Positions 25,780-36,108 of a stretch of DNA of 64,000 nt are shown here, piece after piece; position 1 is the stretch's first letter; the number at the start of each line of letters is the position of its first letter. This DNA comes from Alphaproteobacteria bacterium. Its GTDB lineage: Bacteria > Pseudomonadota > Alphaproteobacteria > TMED109. A program made the position numbers and the translations under genes. The stretch lies in assembly GCA_022825705.1 (NCBI GenBank), contig JAJDWH010000024.1, positions 168,469 to 232,468 on the forward strand, written 5' to 3'. The notes beneath the pieces are model-generated. The model was not told the DNA's origin. It ran no database searches and saw only the letters and a program-made list of their open reading frames with translations.

Positions 25780-28700
25780 ATGAGCGAAGCAAACCGGGTT
25801 ACCGGGCAGGGTAAGGAACGGCACTCCCTCGCTGGGGGCCGCTCGCCTGAATCCTCCGACCCGAATCCGCCAATCGCGATCGTGGGCATGGCCTGCCGAT
25901 TTCCAGGGGCGGGCGGCCTTCGCGCTTTCTGGAACTTGCTGGAGGCCGGCGGGAACTCGGTTCAGCAGGGTGTTCCGGGATCCGGCGTTGGGCGTTTGGG
26001 CATGTTGTTTCCCAACGACACGGGACAGATCGACGCCTGCCGCTTCGGAGCGTATCTCGAAGATCTCGACCAGTTTGACGCTGCCTTCTTTCGCATTTCG
26101 CCGGTCGAGGCGAATCTGCTTGACCCGCAGCAACGGCTGATCTTGGAGACCGGCTGGCGGGCGCTCGAGGATGCGGGCATCGATCCCGATCGGCTCAAGG
26201 ACAGCCGTACCGGTGTCTATGCGGGTATCAGCAACAACGACTACCGGGGGCTGATCCTGGAGGCCCGCGAGAATGCAGGGCCGGCCGAACCTGCTGCCAG
26301 TCTTTATGCGGTCACTGGCACGTCGCTCAACACCGCCATCGGCCGCGTCGCGTTCGCGCTGGGCCTCGGGGGGCCGGCGCTGGCGGTGGACACCGCCTGT
26401 TCGTCGTCATTGGTCGCCACGCATCTAGCGGTCACGGGCCTACAGCGGGGTGACGCCGATCTCGCGCTTGCAGGAGGAGTGAACATCATCCTGTCCGGCC
26501 GGCTTCTAGAATTTCGCGCTAACGCGGGAATGCTGTCGCCGGATGGCCAGTGCAAGGCCTTCGACGCCTCCGCCAACGGGTATGTGAGGGGAGAAGGCTG
26601 CGGCATCATCGTCCTAAAGCGGCTCGCTGATGCGGAGGCGGACAACGACCGCATCTGGGGCGTGATCCGGGGCACGGCACTGAATCAGGATGGGGCAAGC
26701 CCGGGTCTGACGGTTCCGAGCGGGGTGGCGCAGCAGCGCGTCATCGCGGCAGCGCTCGAGCGGGCAGGGGTCCTCCCATCGGACATCGACTATCTGGAAG
26801 CGCACGGGACTGGGACAGAGGTGGGTGACCCGATCGAGATCGACGCAATGGCGGCGGTCTACGGGCGTGGTCGCGGCGCGGACCGCCCGCTGCTGATCGG
26901 CTCGGTCAAGACCAATATTGGCCATCTAGAATCGGCGGCGGGGGCCGCAGGACTGATCAAGACTGTGCTGGCGATGAATCGGGGAATCATCCCGAGGCAC
27001 CTGCACTTCCGCAACCCGAATCCGGCGATGGACTGGGAGCGGCTGCCGCTGCGGGTGACGTCTGACCCGACATCGTGGCCGGCCGATGCAGACCGCCCAC
27101 CGCTGGCCGGCGTCAGCGGGTTCGGCTGGTCGGGCACCAACGCCCATGTTGTGCTGGAGGGATATGCCCCGCCCGGCGGTTCCGGGTCGGGCCTGGACGG
27201 GGACCGCTGGGTTGCCGGCGCTCCCCGGCCGATCACCGTTTCACTGCCTCACTCCATCACGCCATTAGGGGCGGAAGACGGGCTTACACCGCGCCAGACG
27301 CGTCTGCTGCCGTTGTCCGGGAAGTCAGGTGCCGCACTTCGCGACCTGGCGCGGCGCTATCTCGAATGGCTTGACAAAGAGGAGACAGCACTAGCGGGCG
27401 GCGGCGCGACGTCCGGTGCTCTGCTTTCGGACATGGCCTGGTCGGCCAGCATCGGTCGGAGCCACTTCAACCACCGCACGGGTGTGGTGTTTCGAGACTC
27501 GGATTCGCTGCGCGACGGGCTGCGAGCGATCGTCGATGCAGATGGCGGCCCGCCATCCCGCGAGGCCGCGAAGGTGGCGTTCGTCTACACCGGACAGGCC
27601 AGTCAATGGCCGGGTATGGGCGCGGCACTCTACGACAGCGAGCCGGTGGTGCGCGCGGTGCTCGACCGGTGCGAGGACGTACTCCGCGCAGACCGCGGTG
27701 CCTCGCTGCTCGACGTGATGCTCGGTCGTCCCGACGCCGTGGGCGAACTGGACGATCCGCAATGGAAACAGCCGGCGATCTACGCACTTGAATGCGCGCG
27801 GACGGCGCTCTGGTCGAGCCTGGGTATCCAGCCGGCCGTAGTGCTCGGACACAGCTTGGGAGAGATCGCGGCGGCGCATGCCGCGGGCGTGTTCAGCCTG
27901 GAGGACGGCTTGCGTCTTGCGGCGTTACGCGGTTCGCTGATCGGAGCGTTGCCCGGTGAGGGCGCGATGGCGGCGGTGTTCGCGCCGGCCGCCCGCGTTT
28001 CGGCGGCACTGGACGAACACAATGAGGCCTCACAGGGTGCCGGCATCTGCATTGCCGCCGACAACGGGGCACATCAGGTTATCAGTGGTCCAGCAGCGGA
28101 GATCGCCGCCGTCCTCGATCGTCTGGAGGCGGCCAACATTCGGGTCGCGCGGCTGCGGAAGAGCCCTGCCTACCACAGCGCCATGATCGAGCCCGCGATG
28201 GACGACTTGGAGGCAGGCGTCTCGGAGCTTGCGTTTGCACCACCGATGCTCCCCTTCGTCAGCAATCTCACTGGTCGGCCAATCAGTTCAAGCGAGCCCC
28301 TGGATGCGACGTATTGGCGGCAGCAGATGCGCGCGCCGGTGGCGTTCCGCGCCTGCGTGGAGACACTGGCGGAGCTGTCAGTGGACGCGATCGTGGAGGT
28401 CGGTCCGCACGCGGTGCTAGGGCCGATGACCACACTGGCCTGGCCGGATGCGGGCGGGGCCCGAACGCCGGCAGTGATGTCGAGTCTGAAGCGGCCGGCA
28501 ACTGGCGAGGAACAGCCGGCGCCGGGGTCCGGAGGCGGCTTCGTGGAGGCAGTCGCTGCGGCCTACGAGGCGGGGCTTCTGATGCGCTTCGAAGGGCTCT
28601 TTGCCGGCGAATCGCGCAGCCGTATCGCACTACCGGTCTATCCCTTCCAGCGCGAACGCTACTGGGTCGAGGCGCCCAGGAGGCAGCGGTCAGGGACCGG

Positions 28701-31700
28701 TCACCCGTTGCTGGGTGTGCGGCACGATTCCGCGGACGGCGTGATCAGCTTCGATACCGACTTGTTTCCCTCGGACCCGACATGGCTCGGCGACCACCGC
28801 GTGTTCGACCGACTGGTGGCGCCTGGCGCGCTGTACGGCGCGATGGCGGCTGCGGCCGGCGCCGCGGAGGCCCCCGGCGCTGCGGTCGTCGAGGACTTCC
28901 AGATGCGGAGTGCGCTCGTCTTTCGCGGGGAGAAGGACGCCGCAGACGGAAGCGCAGAAGAGGGTCGTCGCCTGCAGGTGCTGCTGGATAGCTCCGGCGA
29001 GGACGCGTTGCGCCGTGTCCGGATTCTGAGCAGGGGAGCGGACGACGACGGCTGGACGCTGCACGCGGAGGGCCGGGTCTCGACAAGCCCCGATTCAGCC
29101 CGTCCACCGGCTACGGCGGCGCTTGATCTCGCGCGGCTGAAGGCCGATTTGGCGCCGGTGGAGCTCACCGACTACTACCGCGCCAAGACGGAGGTCGGAA
29201 TCGACCTCGGCCCCTCCTTCCGCACACTGAAGGCGCTCTGGTCCCGGCCAGGCGAGGCTTTGGGCGAAGTATCCCTGCCGGACTCCGTCGGCCCGAGCGG
29301 GCTAGATGTCCATCCGCTCCTGCTGGACGGTTGCTTTCAGGTCGTGGGAGCAGCTCGCGGGCCGGTCGAATCCGGCGAGGAAGGCACTTACCTGCCCTTC
29401 GGGTGGGATCGGCTTGCGCTGCCGGACCGACTTCCGGATCGGCTGCTCTGCCATGTGCGCATGAAGGGTGAAGCAGGTAGTGGGCACGCCGACCTGCCGG
29501 AGGTGATTACGGCGGACATCACCCTCTGCGACATCGCCGGAACCCCGGTCGGGACCCTGAGCGGGTACACGGTAAAGCGAGCGACACGCAGCGCACTGCT
29601 TGCCGCCGTGGAGGGTGTGGAGGAGCTGCTCTACGAGGTCGAGTGGCGTGACTGTGCCATGCCGTCCGGCATGCTGCCGGCCGACTTTCTTCCGAGTCCG
29701 TCGGCTGCCGCGACCCGCTCGCAGCCGTTCTCCCAGTATCTGACCGATGAGGGAGTCGAGGTCGCGGACGAAATTGACCTGCAAGGGGAAATGGAACGGG
29801 CGGCGGGACGCTATGCGCTATCGGCCCTGGAAACACTGGGGTGGGAGCGCGAATCTGGTGCGGTCGTGGACCCGGAGGAGCTGCGCGAGCGCCTCGAGGT
29901 TCTGCCTGAGCACACGCATCTGCTTCGCCGGATGCTGGAAATTCTGGCCCGTTTGGGCGTGTTGCAGGTGAAGGACGAAGGCTTCTCGGTGATGGTCGGA
30001 GCCGACGACCCATTGCCGGACAGCATGCCGTGCGCTTCCGAGGCGTTTCTGGCCCAGGTGACGGAGCGCTTCCCCCACGCAGCGAACGAGATCGGGCTGT
30101 TCCGGCGCTGTGCAGGTGCACTGCCTGAGGTGCTCCGCGGCTCTGAGGACCCCCTGTCGCTGCTGTTCGGCGACGCGGAGCCAACGGCCGGCGATCTTTA
30201 CCGGTTGGCGCCGGTCTGGCGGGCGGCGAACCGGATGATCGGCGAGGTGATCCGGACGCTCGTGGACGAATTGCCGGACGGGCGGCGACTGCGTGTGCTG
30301 GAGGTGGGGGCCGGCATCGGCTCGGCAACCGAACGTTTCCTCCCGGAGCTTCCGGCCGACCGGTTCGACCTCATGTATACCGACATCTCTGCCGGCTTCT
30401 TCGCCGACGCTGAGGCGCGTTTCGGCACGGACGGCGCCTCGATCGACTTCCGGGTTCTGGACATCGAGAAGGACCCGATCGATCAGGGCTTCGACCCCCA
30501 CGCCTACGATCTGGTCATCGCGGCCAATGTGCTGCATGCCACGCGCCATCTGGACGAGACGCTTGCCCACTGCCGGGCGCTGCTCGCGCCGTCGGGGCTT
30601 CTGGTGGCACTGGAGAACCAGCGCGGCCGGGGCTGGATGGATCTGATCTTCGGCCAGCTGGACGGGTGGTGGCGTTTCGCCGACCGCTACCGCGCGAACC
30701 ACGCTCTCGCGGGGCCCGACGTCTGGCGCGAGGCGCTCGCCGATTCAGGGTTCGCGGCAAGCGAAGTTCTGGGCGTGGACCGGTCGGAGGCATCCGGTTT
30801 GCCGGATCGAGGGGTGATCGTGGCGCAGGGTCCGGCGAAGATCGACCTGCCGGAGGGTGTCTGGATCCTGGCCGCCGACCGGGGTGGTATGGCCGCGTCA
30901 CTGGCGGCGCAGCTCGCGGCGCAAAATCAGCGGGTGGTGCTGGCGGGCGACGATCCGGAGGGTGCCGGCGCAGCGGCGGGGGGTGAGGCCGGGATCGTCG
31001 CGAAACCGGTGGAGATGGAGCGGCGCGAGTCGTGGCGATCGCTCATCGAGGATTTGCCCCCGGATGTACCCTTCGCCGGCGCTGTGCATCTCGTTTCCCA
31101 GGACGGTCACGGGGTGGACGCGACGACCGCGGACATGGCGGCCGATGCAAGGCGGACGGCGGCGAGCGCTCTCGCCCTCACGCAGGCGATCGCGGATGCG
31201 GACGTCGTGCCCGAGAAAGGCGTGTGGTTCGTCACCCGCGGCGCGCAGGTGCTGGAACGCGAGCGGGCCGGGCAGTTGGCGGGCGCCACCCTGTGGGGCT
31301 TCGGCAGGGTGGTGGCACGGGAAGCGCCCCAGTTGCAATCCCGGATGCTCGATCTCGCCCCCGACGCTGTAGACGCACAGGCCGTGCTCGCGGAAGAGTT
31401 GCTGTTCGCCGATTCCGAGAACCACATCGCGTATCGCCAGGGCCGCCGCCATGCGGCCCGGCTCGTCCGGGTTGGATCCGGCATGGAGCGTCTCGCCCTG
31501 CCGGAGCAAGCGGACTGGGTGTTGGCGCCCGATGAGGGAGGCGCGATCGAATCTCTGCAGGTGAAGCCGCTGACAGCGCGCAGTCTGGAGCCGAAGGAAG
31601 TGCGCGTCGCGGTCGAAGCCTGTGGACTCAATTTCCTCGACGTGTTCCGGGCGATGGGACTGGTCGAAGAGGGGCTGCTTGGCGAGGAGTTTTGCGGTCG

Positions 31701-34700
31701 TATTGCCGAAACAGGTTCCGACGTAACCGCCTTCTCGGTGGGCGACCGCGTGGCCGGCTTCGCGTTCGGCACGTTCGGACCGGAGGTGATGACGCGCGAG
31801 GAGTTGGTGGCGTTGGCGCCGCCGGGCGTGTCGGCTGCGGCGCTTGCCACGATCCCTTCGGTATTTGTGACATGCGTACTGTCATACGAACTTGCCGGGC
31901 TGAAGGCCGGCGACCGGGTGCTGATTCACGCCGGTGCGGGCGGCGTGGGGCTCGCCGCGATCCAGCTGGCCCAGGCGGCGGGCGCAGAGGTGTTCACCAC
32001 TGCGAGCTCGCCCAAGCAAGCCTATCTCCGCTCGCTCGGCGTCGAGCATGTGTTTGACAGCCGCTCGACCGCGTTCGGCCGGGACATTCTCGATGTCACG
32101 GACGGCGCAGGGGTCGACGTGGTGTTGAACAGCCTGACGGGCGAAGGCTTCATCGAGGCGAGTCTCTCCTGCCTCGGGGAGGGCGGTCGCTTCGTTGAGC
32201 TCGCCAGACGGGACATCCTGAGCGAGGACGAGATGGCCGCGCTGCGGCCGGACGTCGCCTATTCGATTCTCGATCTCTACACCCTGAAAGAGCAGGATCC
32301 GGCGCAGCCGGGCGCGGCCCTTAGGGAGGTACTCCGTCGAATCGCCGCGGGAGAGCTCGCGCCGCTCATGCACACGAGATGGCCGCTGGCGGAGACCAGC
32401 GCCGCCATGGGCTACATGCGCGCGGCGCGGCACATCGGCAAGATCGTGCTCACGACGTCTCCGCTCGGAACAGGACGGCTGCGGCAGGACGGGACGTATC
32501 TGGTGACGGGCGGCCTGGGCGGCATCGGCTGCGCGCTCGCCGAATGGCTTGCCGAGCACGGTGCGGGAACCGTCGTGCTGAATGGCCGCAGGCCGCCGGA
32601 CACGGCGGCGGACAAAGCGATCGAGGCGCTGCGCGCCCGCGGATTCAGCGTCGAGGTCGAGCTTGCCGACGTGACGGACACAGACGCGTTCGATGCCATG
32701 CTGGCACGGATCGACGGAACCATGCCGCCGCTCGCCGGGGTGATCCACAGCGTCGGCGTGCTGTCGGACGCTGCCCTGGGGAACCAGAGCTGGGAGAGCT
32801 TCGAAACCGTTCTGTGGCCGAAGATGCTGGGAGCTTGGCACCTTCACCGGGCGACGGCGGACCGCGATCTGGACATGTTCGTTCTGTTCTCGAGCGTCGC
32901 CGGGATTCTGGGCAATCCGGGCCAGGCCAACCATGCGGCAGCCAACACCTTCCTCGACCAGCTCGCCGCCCATCGGCGTGCGCTGGGACTCCCGGGGCAG
33001 GCGATCGCCTGGGGCGCTTGGTCGGAACTGGGCGAGGCGGAGGAGCAGCGGGGGCGGATCGCCGGGCGCCGGGAGGCCACGGGCACCGGCTGGTTCACGC
33101 CAGAGCAGGGGTTCAAGGCATTCGAGCGTCTGCTGCGGCAAGATGCAACGAACGCCGTGGTGGCGGCGGTGGACTGGCCCGTATTCGGAGATTCCCTCGG
33201 AACCCGTCCGTCCGTGCTGGAGGACTTGCTCACCATCGCCACGGAGGACGACGATTCGTCCCCGTCCGAAGATCTGCTCGTCCAGCTAGGCGCGACGCCG
33301 CCGGCCGGGCGCGAGGAATTGCTGGCGACGTTCCTCCAGCGGGAAGTCCAGGCGGTGCTGAGGCTTCCGTCGGCACCGGCGCCCACGGTGGGATTCTTCG
33401 ATCTGGGAATGGACTCCCTGATGGCGGTCGAGCTGAGGAATCGTCTGAACCGGGCGTTCTCCGAAGCCTATGCGGCGCCGAACACGCTGGTGTTCGACTA
33501 CCCGACCATCGCCGACCTCGCGTGTCATCTGGTGGACGCGCTCGATGAGGCCGCCCCCGCTCCCGAGGCGGTGCCGGAACCGAGTCCGCCACTGCAAGCG
33601 CTGCGTGGCGATGACGGCGTCGCGATCATCGGCATGGCGTGCCGTTTCCCAGGCGCGCCGGATATTGCCAGCTACTGGCGCCAGCTTGAAGCCGGCCACG
33701 ATGCGGTGACAAACGGGCGGCAGGATGAGGGGTCCTGGACCGGGGTCGCAGGCGACCCCGCCGTCGTGGATGGAGCTTGGCAGCACGGCGGGTTCGTTGA
33801 TGAGATCGACCGTTTCGACGCGCGCTTCTTCGGGATCCAGCCGATCAGCGCACGCGGGATGGATCCGCAGCAGCGATTGCTCCTGGAAACGAGTTGGCGG
33901 GCGCTCGAAGACGCAGGGGTCGATCCCGACGGGCTCAAAGGCAGCCGCACCGGGGTTTACGCCGGCGTCGCGACCAGCGAGTACCGCGACCTGATGATGG
34001 CGGACGGCAAGGGTCTCAACTATCTCGGGACGGCCAGCAGCACGGCTGTCGGCAGCATTGCGTTCAAGCTCGGCTTCATGGGACCAGCGATTCCGGTGAT
34101 GCTGAACTGCGCGGCCTCGCTGGTCACGGTCCAGCAGGCGGTTGCAGGCTTGCGGCGGGGAGAGGTGGACCTCGCCCTTGTCGGCGGCGTGAACGCAGTC
34201 CTCTCGTCCGGTCTGACCAGCGAAATGGCGGCGCTCGGGATGTTGTCCAGGGAGGGGCGCTGCAAGACCTTTGACGCCGCGGCGGACGGCTTTGTGCGTA
34301 GCGAGGGCTGCGGAATGGTGGTCCTGAAGCGGCTGGAGGATGCGGAAGCCGACGGCGACCGCATCTGGGCGGTGATCCGGGGGGCGGCGGTCAACCAGAA
34401 CGGGGTGAGCGCAGGGCCGACGGTGCCGAACGGCCCGGCGCAGGAGCAGGTGATCGAGGAGGCGCTGTCGGAGTCCGGCGTTGCGCCGTCCGAGGTGGAC
34501 TATTTGGAGGCGCACGGGGCGGGATCGGCGCTGGGCGACCCGATCGAGGTACAGGCTGCGGCGGCAGTCTACGGGCAGGGCCGCGCCAAGGACCGCCCGT
34601 TGCTGATCGGCTCGGTCAAGACCAACATCGGCCATTTGGAATCAGCCGCAGGAGTTGCTGGGCTAATCAAGGTTGTTCTGGCTATGCGCCACGGCGTAAT

Positions 34701-36108
34701 CCCGAAGCAACTGCATTTTCAGGAGCCGAATCCGCACGTGGACTGGGACCAGTTGCCGGTGCGAGTGGTCTCCGAGGCGACAAGCTGGCCGATCGAACCT
34801 GACCGGCCGCCGCGGGCGGGTGTCAGTGCCTTCGGGATATCGGGAACGAACGCGCATGTGGTCGTGGAGGGCTACGGCGCCCCGGACAACGCCTCGCCGG
34901 GCCGCAGCGAGGCCCGTTGGGCCGTCGGCGCACCAAGACCGGTCGCAATCGCGCTGCCGGACGACGTCACCGTGGCGCCAAGCGCTGACAGTGGACTTGC
35001 TGCGCGTGCGGTGCGGCTCTTGCCGCTTTCCGGCAAGTCGGAGAGGGCGCTCCGGAAGCTGGCGGGCCGCTATCACGCGTGGCTCGAGGAACTGGAATCG
35101 GCGCAGGCGCCCGAAGGTGCTGCGTCCGATCTACCGCTCTCGGACATGGCGTGGACAGCCGGGGTGGGCCGAAGCCACTTCGACTGTCGCGCTGCTGTGG
35201 TTTTCAGCGATTTCAGATCGCTGCGCGACGGTCTGCAAGCGCTCGCGGCAGGAGACGCGAAACCGGCGACCGGGACCGGGACGAAGGTCGCGTTCGCTTA
35301 CACCGACCAAGGGAGCCAGTCGCTCGGGGCGGCTGAGGCGCTGTACGCGAGCGAGCCTGTAGTACGCTCGGTTCTGGACCGCTGCGAAGAGGTACTGGGC
35401 GAACTGAGGGGTGCGTCGCTCCTGGACACGATATTCGGCCGGCCGGGTGCGGCGGGAGACCTGAGCGATCCGCTGTGGCGGCGCCCGGCGATCTATGCGC
35501 TGGATTCCGCGCTCACGGCGTTGTGGTCGAGCATCGGTGTGCGGCCTAGCGTAGTCGTTGGGTACGGTTCCGGGGAGGTCGCGGCCGCCCGGGCATCCGG
35601 TGTGTTTGGTCTGGAGGATGGCTTGCGCCTGGCCGCGGCGTTGGACGATCCGGGGGCGGCATTGGAAGGTGTTGTTATGGGTGCGCCGTCGATAACGCTG
35701 GCGAGCGCCGCATCGGGTCGGGCGGTGGCGGCCGATGAAGCCTCAGATGCGTCGTATTGGCGCCGGCAGGCGGCGGGCGACCCCACCCCGGTTGAACGTA
35801 GCGTCGGGACGCTTGCGGCGTTGGATGTTGATGTGATCATCGAGATCGGCCCATCCGCGGGATTGGGGAAATTGATGCGAGCGGCCGGCAACGCCAACAA
35901 GCCAGTAGTTCTGTCCAGTCTGGGACGATCCTCGGGCAGCGAGAAAACGTCGCCGGCGGGATCAAGTGACTGCTTCGTCGAGGCAGTTGCCGGGGCCTAT
36001 GAGGCAGGGCTCGCGCTGTCCTTCGCTGGTCTGTTCGCTGGCGAAACCCGATGTCGGACCGCGCTACCGGACTATCCGTTCGAACGTCGGCGCCATTGGA
36101 TCACGTAA
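25780..36108 (+). CDS. Type I polyketide synthase: KS-AT-DH-MT-ER-KR-ACP-KS-inactive AT
   Basis: The 3442-residue protein has one complete reducing, C-methylating module and a partial second one. KS1 spans about 31-461 (C207 in DTACSSS, H342, H382). AT1 is 598-885 (GHSLGE, S692; PAYH 796-799, closer to the malonyl-type HAFH than to YASH). DH is 973-1265 (H1006, D1183), MT about 1330-1670 (LEVGAGIGSAT at 1507), a structural KR half about 1690-1900, and ER 1915-2226 (GAGGVG 2052-2057). KR is 2238-2420 (TGGLGGIG; S2372; His2385 where Tyr is usual). ACP is 2510-2590 (GMDSL, S2546). KS2 is 2611-3031 (C2777, H2912, H2952). AT2 (3169-3370) lacks its nucleophile and about 90 core residues. No second ACP or thioesterase follows. 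The product is likely a methyl-branched reduced acyl chain (inference). Confidence 0.93.
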   Translation: MSEANRVTGQGKERHSLAGGRSPESSDPNPPIAIVGMACRFPGAGGLRAFWNLLEAGGNSVQQGVPGSGVGRLGMLFPNDTGQIDACRFGAYLEDLDQFDAAFFRISPVEANLLDPQQRLILETGWRALEDAGIDPDRLKDSRTGVYAGISNNDYRGLILEARENAGPAEPAASLYAVTGTSLNTAIGRVAFALGLGGPALAVDTACSSSLVATHLAVTGLQRGDADLALAGGVNIILSGRLLEFRANAGMLSPDGQCKAFDASANGYVRGEGCGIIVLKRLADAEADNDRIWGVIRGTALNQDGASPGLTVPSGVAQQRVIAAALERAGVLPSDIDYLEAHGTGTEVGDPIEIDAMAAVYGRGRGADRPLLIGSVKTNIGHLESAAGAAGLIKTVLAMNRGIIPRHLHFRNPNPAMDWERLPLRVTSDPTSWPADADRPPLAGVSGFGWSGTNAHVVLEGYAPPGGSGSGLDGDRWVAGAPRPITVSLPHSITPLGAEDGLTPRQTRLLPLSGKSGAALRDLARRYLEWLDKEETALAGGGATSGALLSDMAWSASIGRSHFNHRTGVVFRDSDSLRDGLRAIVDADGGPPSREAAKVAFVYTGQASQWPGMGAALYDSEPVVRAVLDRCEDVLRADRGASLLDVMLGRPDAVGELDDPQWKQPAIYALECARTALWSSLGIQPAVVLGHSLGEIAAAHAAGVFSLEDGLRLAALRGSLIGALPGEGAMAAVFAPAARVSAALDEHNEASQGAGICIAADNGAHQVISGPAAEIAAVLDRLEAANIRVARLRKSPAYHSAMIEPAMDDLEAGVSELAFAPPMLPFVSNLTGRPISSSEPLDATYWRQQMRAPVAFRACVETLAELSVDAIVEVGPHAVLGPMTTLAWPDAGGARTPAVMSSLKRPATGEEQPAPGSGGGFVEAVAAAYEAGLLMRFEGLFAGESRSRIALPVYPFQRERYWVEAPRRQRSGTGHPLLGVRHDSADGVISFDTDLFPSDPTWLGDHRVFDRLVAPGALYGAMAAAAGAAEAPGAAVVEDFQMRSALVFRGEKDAADGSAEEGRRLQVLLDSSGEDALRRVRILSRGADDDGWTLHAEGRVSTSPDSARPPATAALDLARLKADLAPVELTDYYRAKTEVGIDLGPSFRTLKALWSRPGEALGEVSLPDSVGPSGLDVHPLLLDGCFQVVGAARGPVESGEEGTYLPFGWDRLALPDRLPDRLLCHVRMKGEAGSGHADLPEVITADITLCDIAGTPVGTLSGYTVKRATRSALLAAVEGVEELLYEVEWRDCAMPSGMLPADFLPSPSAAATRSQPFSQYLTDEGVEVADEIDLQGEMERAAGRYALSALETLGWERESGAVVDPEELRERLEVLPEHTHLLRRMLEILARLGVLQVKDEGFSVMVGADDPLPDSMPCASEAFLAQVTERFPHAANEIGLFRRCAGALPEVLRGSEDPLSLLFGDAEPTAGDLYRLAPVWRAANRMIGEVIRTLVDELPDGRRLRVLEVGAGIGSATERFLPELPADRFDLMYTDISAGFFADAEARFGTDGASIDFRVLDIEKDPIDQGFDPHAYDLVIAANVLHATRHLDETLAHCRALLAPSGLLVALENQRGRGWMDLIFGQLDGWWRFADRYRANHALAGPDVWREALADSGFAASEVLGVDRSEASGLPDRGVIVAQGPAKIDLPEGVWILAADRGGMAASLAAQLAAQNQRVVLAGDDPEGAGAAAGGEAGIVAKPVEMERRESWRSLIEDLPPDVPFAGAVHLVSQDGHGVDATTADMAADARRTAASALALTQAIADADVVPEKGVWFVTRGAQVLERERAGQLAGATLWGFGRVVAREAPQLQSRMLDLAPDAVDAQAVLAEELLFADSENHIAYRQGRRHAARLVRVGSGMERLALPEQADWVLAPDEGGAIESLQVKPLTARSLEPKEVRVAVEACGLNFLDVFRAMGLVEEGLLGEEFCGRIAETGSDVTAFSVGDRVAGFAFGTFGPEVMTREELVALAPPGVSAAALATIPSVFVTCVLSYELAGLKAGDRVLIHAGAGGVGLAAIQLAQAAGAEVFTTASSPKQAYLRSLGVEHVFDSRSTAFGRDILDVTDGAGVDVVLNSLTGEGFIEASLSCLGEGGRFVELARRDILSEDEMAALRPDVAYSILDLYTLKEQDPAQPGAALREVLRRIAAGELAPLMHTRWPLAETSAAMGYMRAARHIGKIVLTTSPLGTGRLRQDGTYLVTGGLGGIGCALAEWLAEHGAGTVVLNGRRPPDTAADKAIEALRARGFSVEVELADVTDTDAFDAMLARIDGTMPPLAGVIHSVGVLSDAALGNQSWESFETVLWPKMLGAWHLHRATADRDLDMFVLFSSVAGILGNPGQANHAAANTFLDQLAAHRRALGLPGQAIAWGAWSELGEAEEQRGRIAGRREATGTGWFTPEQGFKAFERLLRQDATNAVVAAVDWPVFGDSLGTRPSVLEDLLTIATEDDDSSPSEDLLVQLGATPPAGREELLATFLQREVQAVLRLPSAPAPTVGFFDLGMDSLMAVELRNRLNRAFSEAYAAPNTLVFDYPTIADLACHLVDALDEAAPAPEAVPEPSPPLQALRGDDGVAIIGMACRFPGAPDIASYWRQLEAGHDAVTNGRQDEGSWTGVAGDPAVVDGAWQHGGFVDEIDRFDARFFGIQPISARGMDPQQRLLLETSWRALEDAGVDPDGLKGSRTGVYAGVATSEYRDLMMADGKGLNYLGTASSTAVGSIAFKLGFMGPAIPVMLNCAASLVTVQQAVAGLRRGEVDLALVGGVNAVLSSGLTSEMAALGMLSREGRCKTFDAAADGFVRSEGCGMVVLKRLEDAEADGDRIWAVIRGAAVNQNGVSAGPTVPNGPAQEQVIEEALSESGVAPSEVDYLEAHGAGSALGDPIEVQAAAAVYGQGRAKDRPLLIGSVKTNIGHLESAAGVAGLIKVVLAMRHGVIPKQLHFQEPNPHVDWDQLPVRVVSEATSWPIEPDRPPRAGVSAFGISGTNAHVVVEGYGAPDNASPGRSEARWAVGAPRPVAIALPDDVTVAPSADSGLAARAVRLLPLSGKSERALRKLAGRYHAWLEELESAQAPEGAASDLPLSDMAWTAGVGRSHFDCRAAVVFSDFRSLRDGLQALAAGDAKPATGTGTKVAFAYTDQGSQSLGAAEALYASEPVVRSVLDRCEEVLGELRGASLLDTIFGRPGAAGDLSDPLWRRPAIYALDSALTALWSSIGVRPSVVVGYGSGEVAAARASGVFGLEDGLRLAAALDDPGAALEGVVMGAPSITLASAASGRAVAADEASDASYWRRQAAGDPTPVERSVGTLAALDVDVIIEIGPSAGLGKLMRAAGNANKPVVLSSLGRSSGSEKTSPAGSSDCFVEAVAGAYEAGLALSFAGLFAGETRCRTALPDYPFERRRHWIT

